From the NCBI RefSeq assembly GCF_020171785.1, contig NZ_JAIVAE010000004.1:247288-311287 (forward strand): DNA of 64,000 bases, given 5' to 3'. Made by a program: the position numbers and the translations under genes. The notes under the pieces are model-generated. The model searched no databases and was not told the DNA's origin. It saw nothing but the letters and a program-made list of their open reading frames with translations. The DNA comes from Guptibacillus hwajinpoensis (GTDB taxonomy: Bacteria > Bacillota > Bacilli > Bacillales > Guptibacillaceae). Of this stretch, positions 16,280 to 25,810 are shown piece by piece; position 1 is the first letter of the stretch, and each line of letters opens with the position of its first letter.

Positions 16280-17248
16280 GTGGGGAAGATACTTAAGAAA
16301 AACGTGTACGTATTCACATTTACTGTTGTGATTCTATTAATAGGTTCTGTCCTATTTAATCAAGTGATGACAGGGGCGGAAATTAATGAAGAGTATGGCT
16401 TTCGCTTAGAAACGTTTGATCTCGTCGATTTACCATTAGATAAAGTGCCATATAGCGGATCCGTTGTGCCCTTAAATCCAGATTTTCCAACAGATGAGAA
16501 GGGTATTATTTTAACGAAAAACGGAGAGGATCTCTATTACAATCCGTTAAAGATCGGATTGTATGCCAAATCATTTCTAAAAAGCTATGACCAAAAAGGT
16601 GATCAGGCGTACCTAGAAAAAGCTGAATTATACGGGGAAAAGCTTCTTGAGATGGCAGATGAACATGAGGGTGCCTGGTATTTTCCTTATTCAATCGACT
16701 TCAATCTTCATGGTGATGAAGAAGATGTTTTAAAAGGACCATGGTATTCTGCGATGGCACAAGGTGAAGTTCTCTCTACTTTTACAAGACTTTATCGCTC
16801 CACAGGAAAAGAAGACTATCTCACTGCGGCTGAAAAAACTTTTCAAAGCATGGAGGATGTAAAAGAGGATAATGAAACATGGGTATCACTCATAGATCAA
16901 GAAGGCTACTTATGGTTTGAAGAATATCCTGAAGAAAACCCAACTCATGCATTAAATGGTTTTCTTTTCGCGATTTACGGCGTCTATGATTATTACTTGT
17001 TAGAGAAAGACGAAGATGTGAAAAATCATTTGATGGGAGCCATCACCACAGTAAAACACTATCTCGATGAGTATCGCGTAGAAGGTGAGATTAGTTACTA
17101 TTGTCGCGAACATCATGTGCAAAGTGACAGATACCATATGATTCACATCACTCAGCTAGAGCGACTAACAAAAATCAGCGGTGATCCTTACTTTGAAAAC
17201 ATGGCAAACGAGTTTAAAGAAGATTTTCAACTGACGGAAGAAGAATAA
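16280..17248 (+). CDS. Membrane-anchored D-glucuronyl C5-epimerase-like protein
   Basis: A 322-residue protein with one N-terminal signal anchor (about residues 8-26, hydrophobic) and an extracytoplasmic alpha/alpha-barrel-like domain. The segment LWFEEYPEENPTHALNGFLF, continuing into IYGVYDYYLL around residues 213-238, and the late YHMIHITQLERL match the C-terminal domain of heparan/heparosan glucuronyl C5-epimerases (C5-epim_C). Those enzymes convert D-glucuronate to L-iduronate within a polymer. The GTG start has GGGGGA 9 bp upstream. It is monocistronic, bounded by the FbpA-like gene and a repeat/terminator. Family members in bacteria are poorly characterised. A role in the cell's own surface polysaccharide is as likely as one in degradation. 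Confidence 0.72.
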   Translation: MGKILKKNVYVFTFTVVILLIGSVLFNQVMTGAEINEEYGFRLETFDLVDLPLDKVPYSGSVVPLNPDFPTDEKGIILTKNGEDLYYNPLKIGLYAKSFLKSYDQKGDQAYLEKAELYGEKLLEMADEHEGAWYFPYSIDFNLHGDEEDVLKGPWYSAMAQGEVLSTFTRLYRSTGKEDYLTAAEKTFQSMEDVKEDNETWVSLIDQEGYLWFEEYPEENPTHALNGFLFAIYGVYDYYLLEKDEDVKNHLMGAITTVKHYLDEYRVEGEISYYCREHHVQSDRYHMIHITQLERLTKISGDPYFENMANEFKEDFQLTEEE

Positions 17249-17265
17249 GAGAGAGTGAAAAAAAG

Positions 17266-17291
17266 GGGGGTCAGGCGCGAGCCTGACCCCC
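17266..17291. repeat. Dispersed palindromic element, copy 4
   Basis: Arms GGGGGTCAGGCGC and GAGCCTGACCCCC, with one mismatch near the centre. It is followed by TTCACAAACAAAAA and a GTCCGCC-core hairpin, as in copies 3 and 6. It lies between two converging genes. Confidence 0.85.
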
Positions 17292-17312
17292 TTCACAAAC
17301 AAAAACGCCCTA

Positions 17313-17335
17313 AAAGTCCGCCTCAGGCGGACTTT
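17313..17335. terminator. Bidirectional terminator, GTCCGCC-core type
   Basis: AAAGTCCGCC, loop TCA, GGCGGACTTT form a 10-bp perfect stem. The gene-specific outer stem seen at the other two copies is missing here. It sits between the convergent epimerase-like gene and araR and probably serves both. Confidence 0.75.
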
Positions 17336-17346
17336 ACTGTATAAAA

Positions 17347-18432
17347 CTAGTTTTTTAAAGTAGAATTCCGCACAACAATTTCCGGAGATAATGTGTACCG
17401 AAATTCGTTGATCCTTCCTTCAATTAGATCGACGATTCCCTTTGCAACTTTTTCTCCCATCACCTCTTTTGGGTGAATCGCTGAAGTTAGCTTCACATCT
17501 GTAGCTGTAGCAATATAAGAATCGTCAAAGCCAACGACTGCAATATCGTTTGGAATTATCAGTTGAGCTTCTTTGATTGCTTGAATCACTTGTAAAGCTA
17601 TCTGATCATTGTAGCAAACAAATGCAGTGGGATGATCCTCTTGCAACAAGAGTTCCTTCGCAAAATTGTACCCAAAAACCTCTTTTTCTTCAGTTTTATA
17701 TTTACCTACAAACGAATTATTCATTGTAAGGTCAGCACTTATGAGAGATTTTGCGTATCCAAGATACCGATTCACTCCCTGAGCATCATCTGATTTAAAT
17801 ATCCCAGCGATTTTATGGTGTCCAAGTTCAACTAAATGGTTTGTCAGTTTGTAACCTCCATCAAGATCATCTAAGACAATGTATGAAGGATGAACTTCCT
17901 CATATTTTGAGTTGATCATGATATATGGGATGTTCTTTTTTTCAAGCTCTCTAAAATAACTTTTGTTTGTGTTTTCCTTCGCACTTAGCGTCGGTTCAAT
18001 AATCACCCCAGCCACGTTAAGTTCGAGAGCTTTGCGAAGACACTCTTGTTCTTTTTCTTTGTTGTTATTGGTATTCAATAGAAGAAAATGATATCCTTTT
18101 GAACTAAGTACTTCTTCAATTCCGCTCGTGATTCGTGGGAAGATGTAATCAGAAATATAGGTTGTAATAATGGCAATAGTCTTCGATTTTGTTTTTTTTG
18201 TTCCAAAGTTAAACGAGCAAAATGTTCCTTTTCCTCTACCGCGATCGATATACCCTTCGTGCTCGAGATTTGTGAAAGCACGGCGAATAGTATGGCGACT
18301 AACCCCAAATTGTTCCACAAGTTCATTCTCTGTTGGTAGTTGGTCACCTGGTTGAATTTCACCATTCGAAATTAACTCTTTAAAATGTTTTTCAATAATT
18401 GTATATTTTGGTGAAGTCGAAGCACGCTCCAT
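17347..18432 (-). CDS. araR: Arabinose operon repressor AraR (GntR DNA-binding, LacI-type sensor)
   Basis: This 361-residue repressor has an N-terminal winged helix of the GntR family (KYTIIEKHFKELISNGEIQP, then PTENELVEQFGVSRHTIRRA) in the first 75 residues and a LacI/ribose-binding-like effector domain (KTIAIITTYISDYIFPRI, GVIIEP, VAVVGFDDSYIATATDVKLT, AIHPKEVMG). This hybrid and its length are those of B. subtilis AraR, which binds L-arabinose. I chose the ATG at 18432, with AAAGGGGTG upstream; an ATG at 18498 adds 22 residues but lacks a ribosome binding site. It is last in the araA-araB-araD-araR order, with its own candidate promoter upstream. The matching operator, ATTTGTACGTAC, is found twice before araA. 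Confidence 0.95.
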   Translation of the reverse strand: MERASTSPKYTIIEKHFKELISNGEIQPGDQLPTENELVEQFGVSRHTIRRAFTNLEHEGYIDRGRGKGTFCSFNFGTKKTKSKTIAIITTYISDYIFPRITSGIEEVLSSKGYHFLLLNTNNNKEKEQECLRKALELNVAGVIIEPTLSAKENTNKSYFRELEKKNIPYIMINSKYEEVHPSYIVLDDLDGGYKLTNHLVELGHHKIAGIFKSDDAQGVNRYLGYAKSLISADLTMNNSFVGKYKTEEKEVFGYNFAKELLLQEDHPTAFVCYNDQIALQVIQAIKEAQLIIPNDIAVVGFDDSYIATATDVKLTSAIHPKEVMGEKVAKGIVDLIEGRINEFRYTLSPEIVVRNSTLKN

Positions 18433-18500
18433 GTTCCCACCCCTTTCTCTTGTTTTGCCAGATAGGTGGCTGAGCAGATATTCGTTAAGCGTATTCATTA

Positions 18501-18529
18501 AATATAGGATATCGCTGCTAAAATTACAA
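18501..18529 (-). promoter_or_regulatory. Candidate promoter for araR
   Basis: On the minus strand TTGTAA (18529-18524), a 17-bp spacer and TATATT (18506-18501) make a reasonable SigA promoter in the gap between araD and araR. No AraR operator is seen here. Confidence 0.5.
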
Positions 18530-18547
18530 ACCTTACGGGTCTAATTG

Positions 18548-19261
18548 TTATGCACCTGAATGAGAATTAGCTTGACCATAATAAGCATTTTTTCCATGCT
18601 TTCGTAAATAATGTTTATCTAACAATCCCGATTGCATTTCTTGTTCATTATTAATTAGCTTTAGTTGGTGTGTATGATAAGCCATTTTGGCTACTTCTTC
18701 TAAAACCACTGCATTAAAAACAGCCTCTTCTGGAGATTTCCCCCAACAAAATGGACCGTGTTCATGAACAAGAACAGAAGGAGACTCATGGGCATTTATC
18801 AGATTAAAAGCTTCCACAATGACTTTACCCGTGTTTTTTTCGTATTCATTTTCGATTTCTTCTTTTTTCATTTTGCGAGTACATGGAATTTCGTTATAAA
18901 AGTAATCAGCATGTGTCGTTCCAAGTGGAGGAATGGGTTTTCCAGCTTGTGCGAAAATTGTAGCCCATGTTGAATGAGTGTGTACAATCCCCCCAATATG
19001 TGAAAAAGCTTTATACAATTCTAGATGGGTTGCAGTGTCGGAAGAAGGCTTATAATTTCCTTCTAGGATATTTCCTTCTAAATCAACGACAACCATATCA
19101 GTTGCTTTCATCGCCTTATAGGAGACACCTGAAGGTTTAATGACGACTGAGTTTGTTGCACGATCAATGCCACTTGCATTTCCCCAAGTATAGAGGACAA
19201 GTCCTTTTGAGACGATTTCAAGGTTTGCCTCATACACTTCTTGCTTTAGCTTTTCTAACAT
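18548..19261 (-). CDS. araD: L-ribulose-5-phosphate 4-epimerase (AraD)
   Basis: This 237-residue class II aldolase/epimerase makes D-xylulose 5-phosphate. Family motifs in order: [35 protein letters not shown], the zinc histidines in [32 protein letters not shown], and the third zinc histidine in [27 protein letters not shown] precedes the ATG by 8 bp. It is third in the ara operon, about 30 bp after araB. The paralogues UlaF/SgbE share the fold, but its position with araA and araB decides. Confidence 0.96.
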   Translation of the reverse strand: MLEKLKQEVYEANLEIVSKGLVLYTWGNASGIDRATNSVVIKPSGVSYKAMKATDMVVVDLEGNILEGNYKPSSDTATHLELYKAFSHIGGIVHTHSTWATIFAQAGKPIPPLGTTHADYFYNEIPCTRKMKKEEIENEYEKNTGKVIVEAFNLINAHESPSVLVHEHGPFCWGKSPEEAVFNAVVLEEVAKMAYHTHQLKLINNEQEMQSGLLDKHYLRKHGKNAYYGQANSHSGA

Positions 19262-19290
19262 TAGATGGCTCCTTTCCGCTTTCGAAGTAG

Positions 19291-20961
19291 TTAAGCATGA
19301 ATCGTTTGCTGGTCTAGGATAGATAGCTTCAGTTTTTTAAGTCGCTTCATGACATCGTTTTCCCCTTTACCAAAATAGTCATGAAGTTGGATATATTCCG
19401 CATAAAGCTGATCATAGATTTTAGAATTCTCCGGAATTGGTTTAAAGACTTCTTCTTTAAGCGATGCCATTTTGTCTGAAGCTTCTTGAAGGGATTCATA
19501 ATACCCTGCTGCTACAGCAGCAAATATAGCCGACCCAAGAGCAGGAGCTTGCAAGGATGAGGCAATTTTAATCTCTAGCTGACATACGTCAGCGTAGATT
19601 TGCATCAGTAACCGATTTTTGTGTGGCAGCCCACCACAAGCATATAACTCTTTTATTTCAATGCCAGATTTAGCAAATGAATCTATAATCCGTCTTTTGC
19701 CAAAAGCGGTCGCTTCAATTAGCGTTCGATAAATCTCTTCTGGTTTAGTAGCAAGAGTCATGCCAAGCATAAGCCCAGTTAAATTGGTATCTACAAGGAC
19801 AGATCGATTTCCGTTCCACCAATCAAGCGCCACCATTCCTGACTCTCCTGCTTTAAGGACAGAAGCTTTCTTTTCTAAAAGCTCGTGTATGGAGATGCCT
19901 TGTAAGTTCGCTTCATCTTCATATGTTTGGTTAATATAAGTACGTACAAACCAATCGAAAATATCACCTACTGCATTTTGCCCTGATTCATATGCATAAT
20001 AGCCTGGAATGGCGCCATCTTTTACAACACCACACATTCCTTCCACTTCCTTTTTTTCTGAACCTAATGTAATGTCACAAGTTGACGTCCCCATAATCAT
20101 GAGCATTTTTCCTTCATCAACAACTTTAGAGGAAGAAGCAGATACATGAGCATCCACATTTCCAACGCTGACTTTCGTATTTGGAGACAGTCCTAATGCT
20201 TCAGACCACTCTTGCAAAAGGGGACCAGCACTTTCTCCTATTTTGCGAATTTCGCCACCGAATTTTTCTTCAATGACATTTTCCATGTCAGGATGAAGTT
20301 CCTTAAAAAATGCTTTTTCTGGGAAGCCATGTTGCTCATCCCACAGAGCTTTAAATCCGAGAGTACAGTTGTTACGGATCCAGTTGCCTGTTAATTGAAG
20401 TGTAATCCAATCGGCTGCTTCCAAAAAAGAATTCGTCTCATGATAGAGATGGGGCGCTTCATTTAAAATTTGAAGTACTTTTGGAAACATCCATTCAGAT
20501 GAAATCTTTCCACCATAGCGGCTAAGAAACCCGTATTTCTTGCCTATCTTATTGATTAAATCTGCTTCTGGTTGAGCGGCGTGATGTTTCCAAAGTTTTA
20601 CCCATGCATGTGGCTCTGTTTTGTATTTTTCATATTGAGCAAGCACTTTTCCTTCTCTAGAAACAGGCATAATCGTACAGGAAGTAAAATCAATGCCAAT
20701 GCCTACAATGTTACTGGAATGAACATTACTTTTCTCTATAACTGAAGGAATTGTCTGCCGGAGTACATTAAGATAATCTTCTGGATGCTGTAGAGCCCAA
20801 TCTGGGCCAAGTTTTACCTTTGAATCAGGCAAATACTCACTCATGACAGCATGGGGATATTCATAAACGGCTGAAGCTAATTCTTTTCCATCGTTAATAT
20901 CAACTAGGACAGCCCTGGCTGAAAGGGAGCCATAGTCAATGCCAATCGTATAGTGACTCAT
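19291..20961 (-). CDS. araB: L-ribulokinase (AraB)
   Basis: This 556-residue FGGY-family kinase phosphorylates L-ribulose. [21 protein letters not shown] is the N-terminal ATPase strand. The ribulokinase segments [38 protein letters not shown] and the C-terminal ATP-site regions [19 protein letters not shown] and ACGGLPHKN are present. The ATG at 20961 has GGAGG 8 bp before it. A TTG five codons upstream is in frame but overlaps that site, so I reject it. It follows araA closely, with about 15 bp between the araA stop and the araB start. Confidence 0.96.
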   Translation of the reverse strand: MSHYTIGIDYGSLSARAVLVDINDGKELASAVYEYPHAVMSEYLPDSKVKLGPDWALQHPEDYLNVLRQTIPSVIEKSNVHSSNIVGIGIDFTSCTIMPVSREGKVLAQYEKYKTEPHAWVKLWKHHAAQPEADLINKIGKKYGFLSRYGGKISSEWMFPKVLQILNEAPHLYHETNSFLEAADWITLQLTGNWIRNNCTLGFKALWDEQHGFPEKAFFKELHPDMENVIEEKFGGEIRKIGESAGPLLQEWSEALGLSPNTKVSVGNVDAHVSASSSKVVDEGKMLMIMGTSTCDITLGSEKKEVEGMCGVVKDGAIPGYYAYESGQNAVGDIFDWFVRTYINQTYEDEANLQGISIHELLEKKASVLKAGESGMVALDWWNGNRSVLVDTNLTGLMLGMTLATKPEEIYRTLIEATAFGKRRIIDSFAKSGIEIKELYACGGLPHKNRLLMQIYADVCQLEIKIASSLQAPALGSAIFAAVAAGYYESLQEASDKMASLKEEVFKPIPENSKIYDQLYAEYIQLHDYFGKGENDVMKRLKKLKLSILDQQTIHA

Positions 20962-20976
20962 TACATTCTCCTCCAA

Positions 20977-22467
20977 TTACATAAATTTATAGTAGAGTTC
21001 ATTCCATTTTAATTCGTTAGTGAAGTCATCCAAATTGAACTTCTCGCCAATATGCAAGCATTCACTGCCAGTCATCTCTGCATAATCTTTAATGTGTTGA
21101 TAAGTTAATTGAGTGGAATAGGCTGTATGGTGGGTACCTCCAGCTAGTATCCAAGCTTTTGCAGATTCATGTAAAGATGGAGCTGGTTTCCAAAAGGCTC
21201 GTGCAACTGGAAGATGCGGCATATTCTCTGTCATTTCGATCGTTTCTACATCATTCACAATGAAACGAAAACGTTCTCCCATGTCAATAACGGTCACGCA
21301 TATCCCTTTTCCTGGTTGTGCATTAAAGACGAGGCGAGCCGGATCTTCTTTTCCTCCAATGGCAAGGGGGTGTACTTCGACGCGCGGTTGATCTGATGCA
21401 ATCGTCGGACAAACTTCCAACATGTGGGATTGAAGGATTCCTTCTTCTCCAGGCTTTAAATGGTACGTATAATCTTCCATAAATGATGTTTCTTTTCCAC
21501 CAGACATTATTTTCATTAAGCGTAAAAGGGCAGCTGTTTTCCAATCTCCTTCTCCGCCAAACCCATACCCTTTGGCCATTAATCTTTGGACGGCTAGACC
21601 AGGTAATTGCTTCATTCCATGTAAGGTGTCAAAATTTGTGGTAAAGGCAGTATATTGCCCTTCTTTCAAAAAGTACTCTAAACCTAGTTCAATTTTTGCT
21701 TGCTCACGAACGGCGTCCCGTTCTGGTCCGTCGACCTGAAGTGGACCGTCAAATTTATAGATTGTTTCATACTCAGCCATTAATGAATCAATTTCCTCTT
21801 CTGTTAGCGCTTCCATTTTTGCAACAAGATCGCCTATGCCAAATCCATCAACTTGCCAGCCAAATTGAATTTGAGCTTCCACTTTATCACCATCTGTTAC
21901 AGCAACATGGTTCATGTTGTCACCAAATCGAGCTACTTTAATAGCGTGACTTTCATTGAATGCTAGGGCACTTGTCGCCCATCTTTTAATTTCGTTAATC
22001 ACATTCCGATCTTGCCAGTGTCCAACAACGACTTTAGGACGGGTTTTCATGCGTGCATTCATATACCCAAATTCCCGATCCCCATGTGCAGACTGATTTA
22101 AATTCATGAAATCCATGTTAATTGAGTCCCATGGAAGGTCGCGATTATACTGAGTGTGAAGATGGAGAAGAGGTTTGGTTAGTGATTTTAGACCACGTAT
22201 CCACATCTTGGCTGGAGAGAAGGTGTGCATCCAAGTAAGTAAACCCGCACAGTGAGCGGTTCGATTTGCTTCGAGGCATAACTGATATATATCGTTTGCA
22301 TTTGTCATAACTGGCTTCATCACGATAGTAAAGTGCTCATTAAACTCCTCATTCATAGCAGATACCATCATTTCACTATGTTCTGCTACTTCATCTAAGG
22401 TTTTTTTCCCATATAGATGTTGGCTACCAACGACAAACCAAAGTTCGTATCTTTTAGTGGTTAGCAT
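20977..22467 (-). CDS. araA: L-arabinose isomerase (AraA)
   Basis: This 496-residue enzyme converts L-arabinose to L-ribulose using Mn2+. The start YELWFVVGSQHLYGKKTLDEV is typical. GLLTWMHTFSPAKMWIRGL, LHTQYNRDLPWDSINMDFMNLNQ, GYGFGGEGDWKTAALLR and the metal-site segment ILQSHMLEVCPTI with the late GGTHHTAYS are present. AGGAGG lies before the ATG. It is the first gene of the operon, transcribed from a promoter bracketed by two AraR operators. Its length equals that usual for Bacillus AraA. Confidence 0.97.
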   Translation of the reverse strand: MLTTKRYELWFVVGSQHLYGKKTLDEVAEHSEMMVSAMNEEFNEHFTIVMKPVMTNANDIYQLCLEANRTAHCAGLLTWMHTFSPAKMWIRGLKSLTKPLLHLHTQYNRDLPWDSINMDFMNLNQSAHGDREFGYMNARMKTRPKVVVGHWQDRNVINEIKRWATSALAFNESHAIKVARFGDNMNHVAVTDGDKVEAQIQFGWQVDGFGIGDLVAKMEALTEEEIDSLMAEYETIYKFDGPLQVDGPERDAVREQAKIELGLEYFLKEGQYTAFTTNFDTLHGMKQLPGLAVQRLMAKGYGFGGEGDWKTAALLRLMKIMSGGKETSFMEDYTYHLKPGEEGILQSHMLEVCPTIASDQPRVEVHPLAIGGKEDPARLVFNAQPGKGICVTVIDMGERFRFIVNDVETIEMTENMPHLPVARAFWKPAPSLHESAKAWILAGGTHHTAYSTQLTYQHIKDYAEMTGSECLHIGEKFNLDDFTNELKWNELYYKFM

Positions 22468-22493
22468 AGAATAAAAGCCTCCTCAAAGCTTAT

Positions 22494-22574
22494 TTAAGTA
22501 CGTACAAATAAAACACTTTCATTGCTTAGTATCATAACAATAAACTTATTATTCGGTCAATAGTACGTACAAAT
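22494..22574 (-). promoter_or_regulatory. araA promoter with two AraR operators
   Basis: On the minus strand a SigA promoter, TTGACC (22560-22555), 18 bp, TATGAT (22536-22531), stands between two copies of the AraR operator ATTTGTACGTACT. These lie at 22574-22562 (upstream) and 22509-22497 (downstream), with centres 65 bp apart. B. subtilis AraR binds this same sequence, and paired sites allow cooperative binding with looping. The upstream operator directly abuts the -35 box. Confidence 0.9.
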
Positions 22575-22679
22575 ATTCATATTCGATTTAATCAGTAATA
22601 AACAATATGAATGATAGTATATTTCAGAAAAATCTAAAAATGTATTGCGGACTTCCAAGACATATCCTATACTAAACAA

Positions 22680-22846
22680 GGTAAGCGCTTTCTTTTATAA
22701 TTTTTTGAGAGGAGATTGGTTATATTTAGTGTTTTAAACAATTTGAAAGCTGTATAGCTGGTAGTAGAAAAGAAATCTATTTCAAATGGTTATCTAAATA
22801 GTAAAGTGAATCCACTCTTTTTTTAGTGTTTAGGTAAGCGCTTTCC
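22680..22846 (+). promoter_or_regulatory. Two LacI-type operator / cre-like sites upstream of the SSS transporter
   Basis: GGTAAGCGCTTTCT (22680-22693) and GGTAAGCGCTTTCC (22833-22846) flank a 140-bp AT-rich stretch. A TATAAT at 22696-22701 directly follows the first site, although no good -35 precedes it. The sites resemble the perfect palindrome GGTAAGCGCTTACC found before iolB and elsewhere. Their outer G/C bases differ from the T/A of a standard CcpA site. I see no gene in 22575-22945; the frame from 22850 to 22945 is read as leader. Confidence 0.6.
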
Positions 22847-22945
22847 TTTGTGGTAGATAAAATTAAAGTGGCAAAGATAGTTCATCCAGTTTTGTTCAAT
22901 GATCAAGTCCCTTTATTAATTTTAAGAAAACGGAGGACGTCGCCT

Positions 22946-24694
22946 ATGATGTGGGTTATTGTTAGTAGTTTTCTAATTTATACCGTTTTTGTTGCCTGGT
23001 TTTCATGGTATAAGACGAGAGAAACCGACTTAACGAGTTCGGATGGGTATTTTCTTGCTGGTCGAAGTTTAACAGGGATAGTTATTGCAGGGTCACTCAT
23101 TTTAACAAATCTCTCGACAGAACAAATGGTGGGATTGAATGGTCAAGGTTTTGGAGAATCTATGGTCGTAATGGCCTGGGAAGTAACTTCTCCTATTGCC
23201 CTTATCTTCATGGCTTTTATCTTTCTACCAAGGTATTTGAAAGCAGGGATTTCAACCATTCCAGACTTTTTAGAACAAAGGTATGATCTTAGAACGAGAC
23301 AAATTGTTTCGATTCTTTTTCTTTTAGGTTACGCAGTAGCCTATTTACCTACCGTCCTTTACTCAGGTGCTCTAGTGTTGGATAGCATTTTCTCCTTATC
23401 TAGCATTAGCGGAACAAGTCAATTTACAACTGTTATGATCGTTGCATTAGCAATTGGGATTATTGGCTGCTGTTATGTGATTTTTGGTGGTCTCCGAGCT
23501 TGTGCCATTAGCGATACAATTAACGGTGTTGGCTTAATTATTGGCGGGTTTATGATTCCTTTTCTTGCATTAGTCGCTCTCGGTGGAGGAAACCTGGTTG
23601 ATGGAGTAGATAAACTACTTCATGCAAATCCGGCGAAGTTGAATGCGATTGGCAATCACGAATCTTCTGTCCCATGGACGGTTCTACTAACGGGTCTTCT
23701 TTTTAATAACCTTTTTTACTGGTGTACAAATCAGGCAATCATTCAACGAACATTAGGAGCCAAGAACCTTGCAGAGGGGCAAAAGGGTGTACTCTACGCT
23801 GGTTTCTTTAAAATATTTGGTGCCTTTTTCCTTGTTCTACCCGGCATTATAGCTTTCTTACTTTATGGAGAAGGAGGACTTAAAAATGCTGATATGGCCT
23901 ATCCGGCGCTAGTGACAGATGTTCTACCGCTCGCATTATCAGGATTTTTAGCTGCCGTTCTCTTTGGAGCGATTTTAAGTTCTTTTAATGGAGCGTTAAA
24001 CAGTTCCATCACTCTATTTACGCTAGACATTTATCGTCCAATGTTTAAACCAGATGCAAAAGAACGAGAGCTAGTCAAAGTTGGGAGGATTTTTGCAGGA
24101 GGTCTTGCAGCTGTTGCAGTAATCGTAGCTCCTTTCATTATTTTTGCACCTTCGGGATTGTATTACTATCTTCAAGAGATGTTCGGTTTTTATAATATCC
24201 CGATCATAGCGATGGTAGTAGTAGGCTTCTTCAGTAAGCACGTTCCTTCAAGTGCGCCAAAAATAACGATCGTCGTTCATATCATTGTGTATGCGCTATC
24301 AAAGTTTTTCCTTGGCAATGTGAACTTTCTCTATGTACTATCAATACTCTTCCCACTTAACGTTTTTGTTATGGTGCTCGTTGGAAAACTACGTCCAAGA
24401 TCAACGGCCTACGAGCTGTATGATTCTAAAAAAGTGGATCTTACACCCTGGAAGCACGCAAAGGTTTTTTCCGTATTTATATTGGTTTTAATGATCGGGG
24501 TATATGCTTTCTTCTCACCAATTGGAGTGGCAGAAACAAGTGCAGAGTATTCGCCAATGTCGTTCATTTTCATGCTTGGAACGCTTATCTTAATAGGCGG
24601 TGTATTCTGGTTCTGGAGAAATACGAATAGGAAACAAAGAAAAGAAGAAAATCAAGCAGAGTTCAATCCATCACTTAAGCAATCTTCGTTATAA
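22946..24694 (+). CDS. Sodium:solute symporter (SSS family), probable inositol or sugar transporter
   Basis: This 582-residue integral membrane protein has about 14 helices and is of the SGLT/YidK type. SSDGYFLAGRSLTG and LILTNLSTEQMVGLNGQGF (first helices with the sodium site), ISTIPDFLEQRYD, YVIFGGLRACAISDTINGVG and LSSFNGALNSSITLFTLDI are family landmarks. I start at the ATG 22946, after GGAGG, since the upstream 32 codons from 22850 carry no membrane or domain features. It stands at the head of the inositol genes, so myo-inositol is the likely substrate, in place of the MFS transporter IolT used by B. subtilis. Another sugar or uronate remains possible. Confidence 0.88.
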   Translation: MMWVIVSSFLIYTVFVAWFSWYKTRETDLTSSDGYFLAGRSLTGIVIAGSLILTNLSTEQMVGLNGQGFGESMVVMAWEVTSPIALIFMAFIFLPRYLKAGISTIPDFLEQRYDLRTRQIVSILFLLGYAVAYLPTVLYSGALVLDSIFSLSSISGTSQFTTVMIVALAIGIIGCCYVIFGGLRACAISDTINGVGLIIGGFMIPFLALVALGGGNLVDGVDKLLHANPAKLNAIGNHESSVPWTVLLTGLLFNNLFYWCTNQAIIQRTLGAKNLAEGQKGVLYAGFFKIFGAFFLVLPGIIAFLLYGEGGLKNADMAYPALVTDVLPLALSGFLAAVLFGAILSSFNGALNSSITLFTLDIYRPMFKPDAKERELVKVGRIFAGGLAAVAVIVAPFIIFAPSGLYYYLQEMFGFYNIPIIAMVVVGFFSKHVPSSAPKITIVVHIIVYALSKFFLGNVNFLYVLSILFPLNVFVMVLVGKLRPRSTAYELYDSKKVDLTPWKHAKVFSVFILVLMIGVYAFFSPIGVAETSAEYSPMSFIFMLGTLILIGGVFWFWRNTNRKQRKEENQAEFNPSLKQSSL

Positions 24695-24710
24695 AGAAAG
24701 GGGATCTACC

Positions 24711-25733
24711 ATGTCAAAAGTAACTGTAGGTATTATCGGAGCAGGTCGAATTGGACAATTACACGCCGATAACTTAGTTTCATCACCGTACTATAAATTG
24801 AAAAGCATTTCAGATATTCATCTTTCTCACTTAAAGGGAACGCACTATGAACAAGAGGCACTGCTTACGGATAATCCTGATGACCTCTTTATGGATCCAG
24901 ACCTTGATGCAATTTTTATATGTTCATCCACTGATACACATGCCGATTTTATTAAGCGAGCTGCTCGAGCAGGAAAGCACGTGTTTTGTGAAAAACCTAT
25001 TAGTTTCCTACTTCAAGAAACGCGGGAAGCCCTTCAGGTAGTCAATGATGCGGGAGTGAAGTTCCAAGTTGGTTTCAATCGTCGTTATGATAAACACTTT
25101 CGAAAAGTCTATGAAACCGTTCGTGCAGGCACAATAGGATTACCACATGTGATTAAAGTAACCTCACGAGATCCAGAAGCCCCCCCTGAAGAATACATTC
25201 AGCGCTCAGGCGGTATGTTTATGGATATGACAATCCATGATTTTGATATGATCCGTTATTTGTCTGGTAAAGAGGTTATTGATGTCACAGTGAAGGCTGC
25301 CAATCTCATTGATGAGAAATTCATGCGGCATGATGATGTGGATACAGCTATTATTACCCTGACATTTGAAGATGGTAGTCTTGGGGTAATTGATAATAGC
25401 CGTCAGGCAGCATATGGATATGATCAAAGGATCGAAGTTTTTGGTAATAAAGGGGTTGTTTCCGCAGAGAATGAACACAACACGACTGTACAAATTTGTA
25501 CAAAAGAAGCAATTTCAAGTGCTCATCCTAAGCATTTTTTCCTTGATCGGTATAAAGATGCCTATGTCGAAGAAGTGAGAGATTTTGCATTGTCTCTTTT
25601 GGAGAATAAGCCGTTAACGTGCAGTGGTTATGATGGATTACAGGCTGAAAACCTTGCGTTGGCAGCACGTTTATCTTGGAAAGAAGGCCGAACTGTTGCC
25701 ATTTCTGAGTTTTGTCCAGTAAAAATAGATTGA
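24711..25733 (+). CDS. iolG: Inositol 2-dehydrogenase (IolG), Gfo/Idh/MocA family
   Basis: This 340-residue NAD-dependent enzyme oxidises myo-inositol to scyllo-inosose. The Rossmann start VGIIGAGRIGQLHADNL, AIFICSSTDTHADF, HVFCEKPISF (family lysine) and the active-site region SGGMFMDMTIHDFDMIRYL with its Asp/His pair are present. The ATG at 24711 has AAAGGGGAT upstream. A longer frame from 24600 overlaps the transporter and is rejected. It lies 16 bp after the transporter and before iolB. A second family member, at 32074, closes the cluster; this one is the closer to classical IolG by context. Confidence 0.9.
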   Translation: MSKVTVGIIGAGRIGQLHADNLVSSPYYKLKSISDIHLSHLKGTHYEQEALLTDNPDDLFMDPDLDAIFICSSTDTHADFIKRAARAGKHVFCEKPISFLLQETREALQVVNDAGVKFQVGFNRRYDKHFRKVYETVRAGTIGLPHVIKVTSRDPEAPPEEYIQRSGGMFMDMTIHDFDMIRYLSGKEVIDVTVKAANLIDEKFMRHDDVDTAIITLTFEDGSLGVIDNSRQAAYGYDQRIEVFGNKGVVSAENEHNTTVQICTKEAISSAHPKHFFLDRYKDAYVEEVRDFALSLLENKPLTCSGYDGLQAENLALAARLSWKEGRTVAISEFCPVKID

Positions 25734-25771
25734 ATTTTTAAACTTCATGTTGTAGACTCGACTGTAGATAA

Positions 25772-25785
25772 GGTAAGCGCTTACC
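25772..25785 (+). promoter_or_regulatory. Palindromic operator GGTAAGCGCTTACC before iolB
   Basis: A perfect 14-bp palindrome 25 bp upstream of the iolB start region. It matches a LacI-family operator and is a variant of the cre consensus. The LacI-type regulator at 33234 is the natural candidate to bind it. Confidence 0.65.
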
Positions 25786-25810
25786 TTTAATCTTGTGAAG
25801 GAGGATGTTG

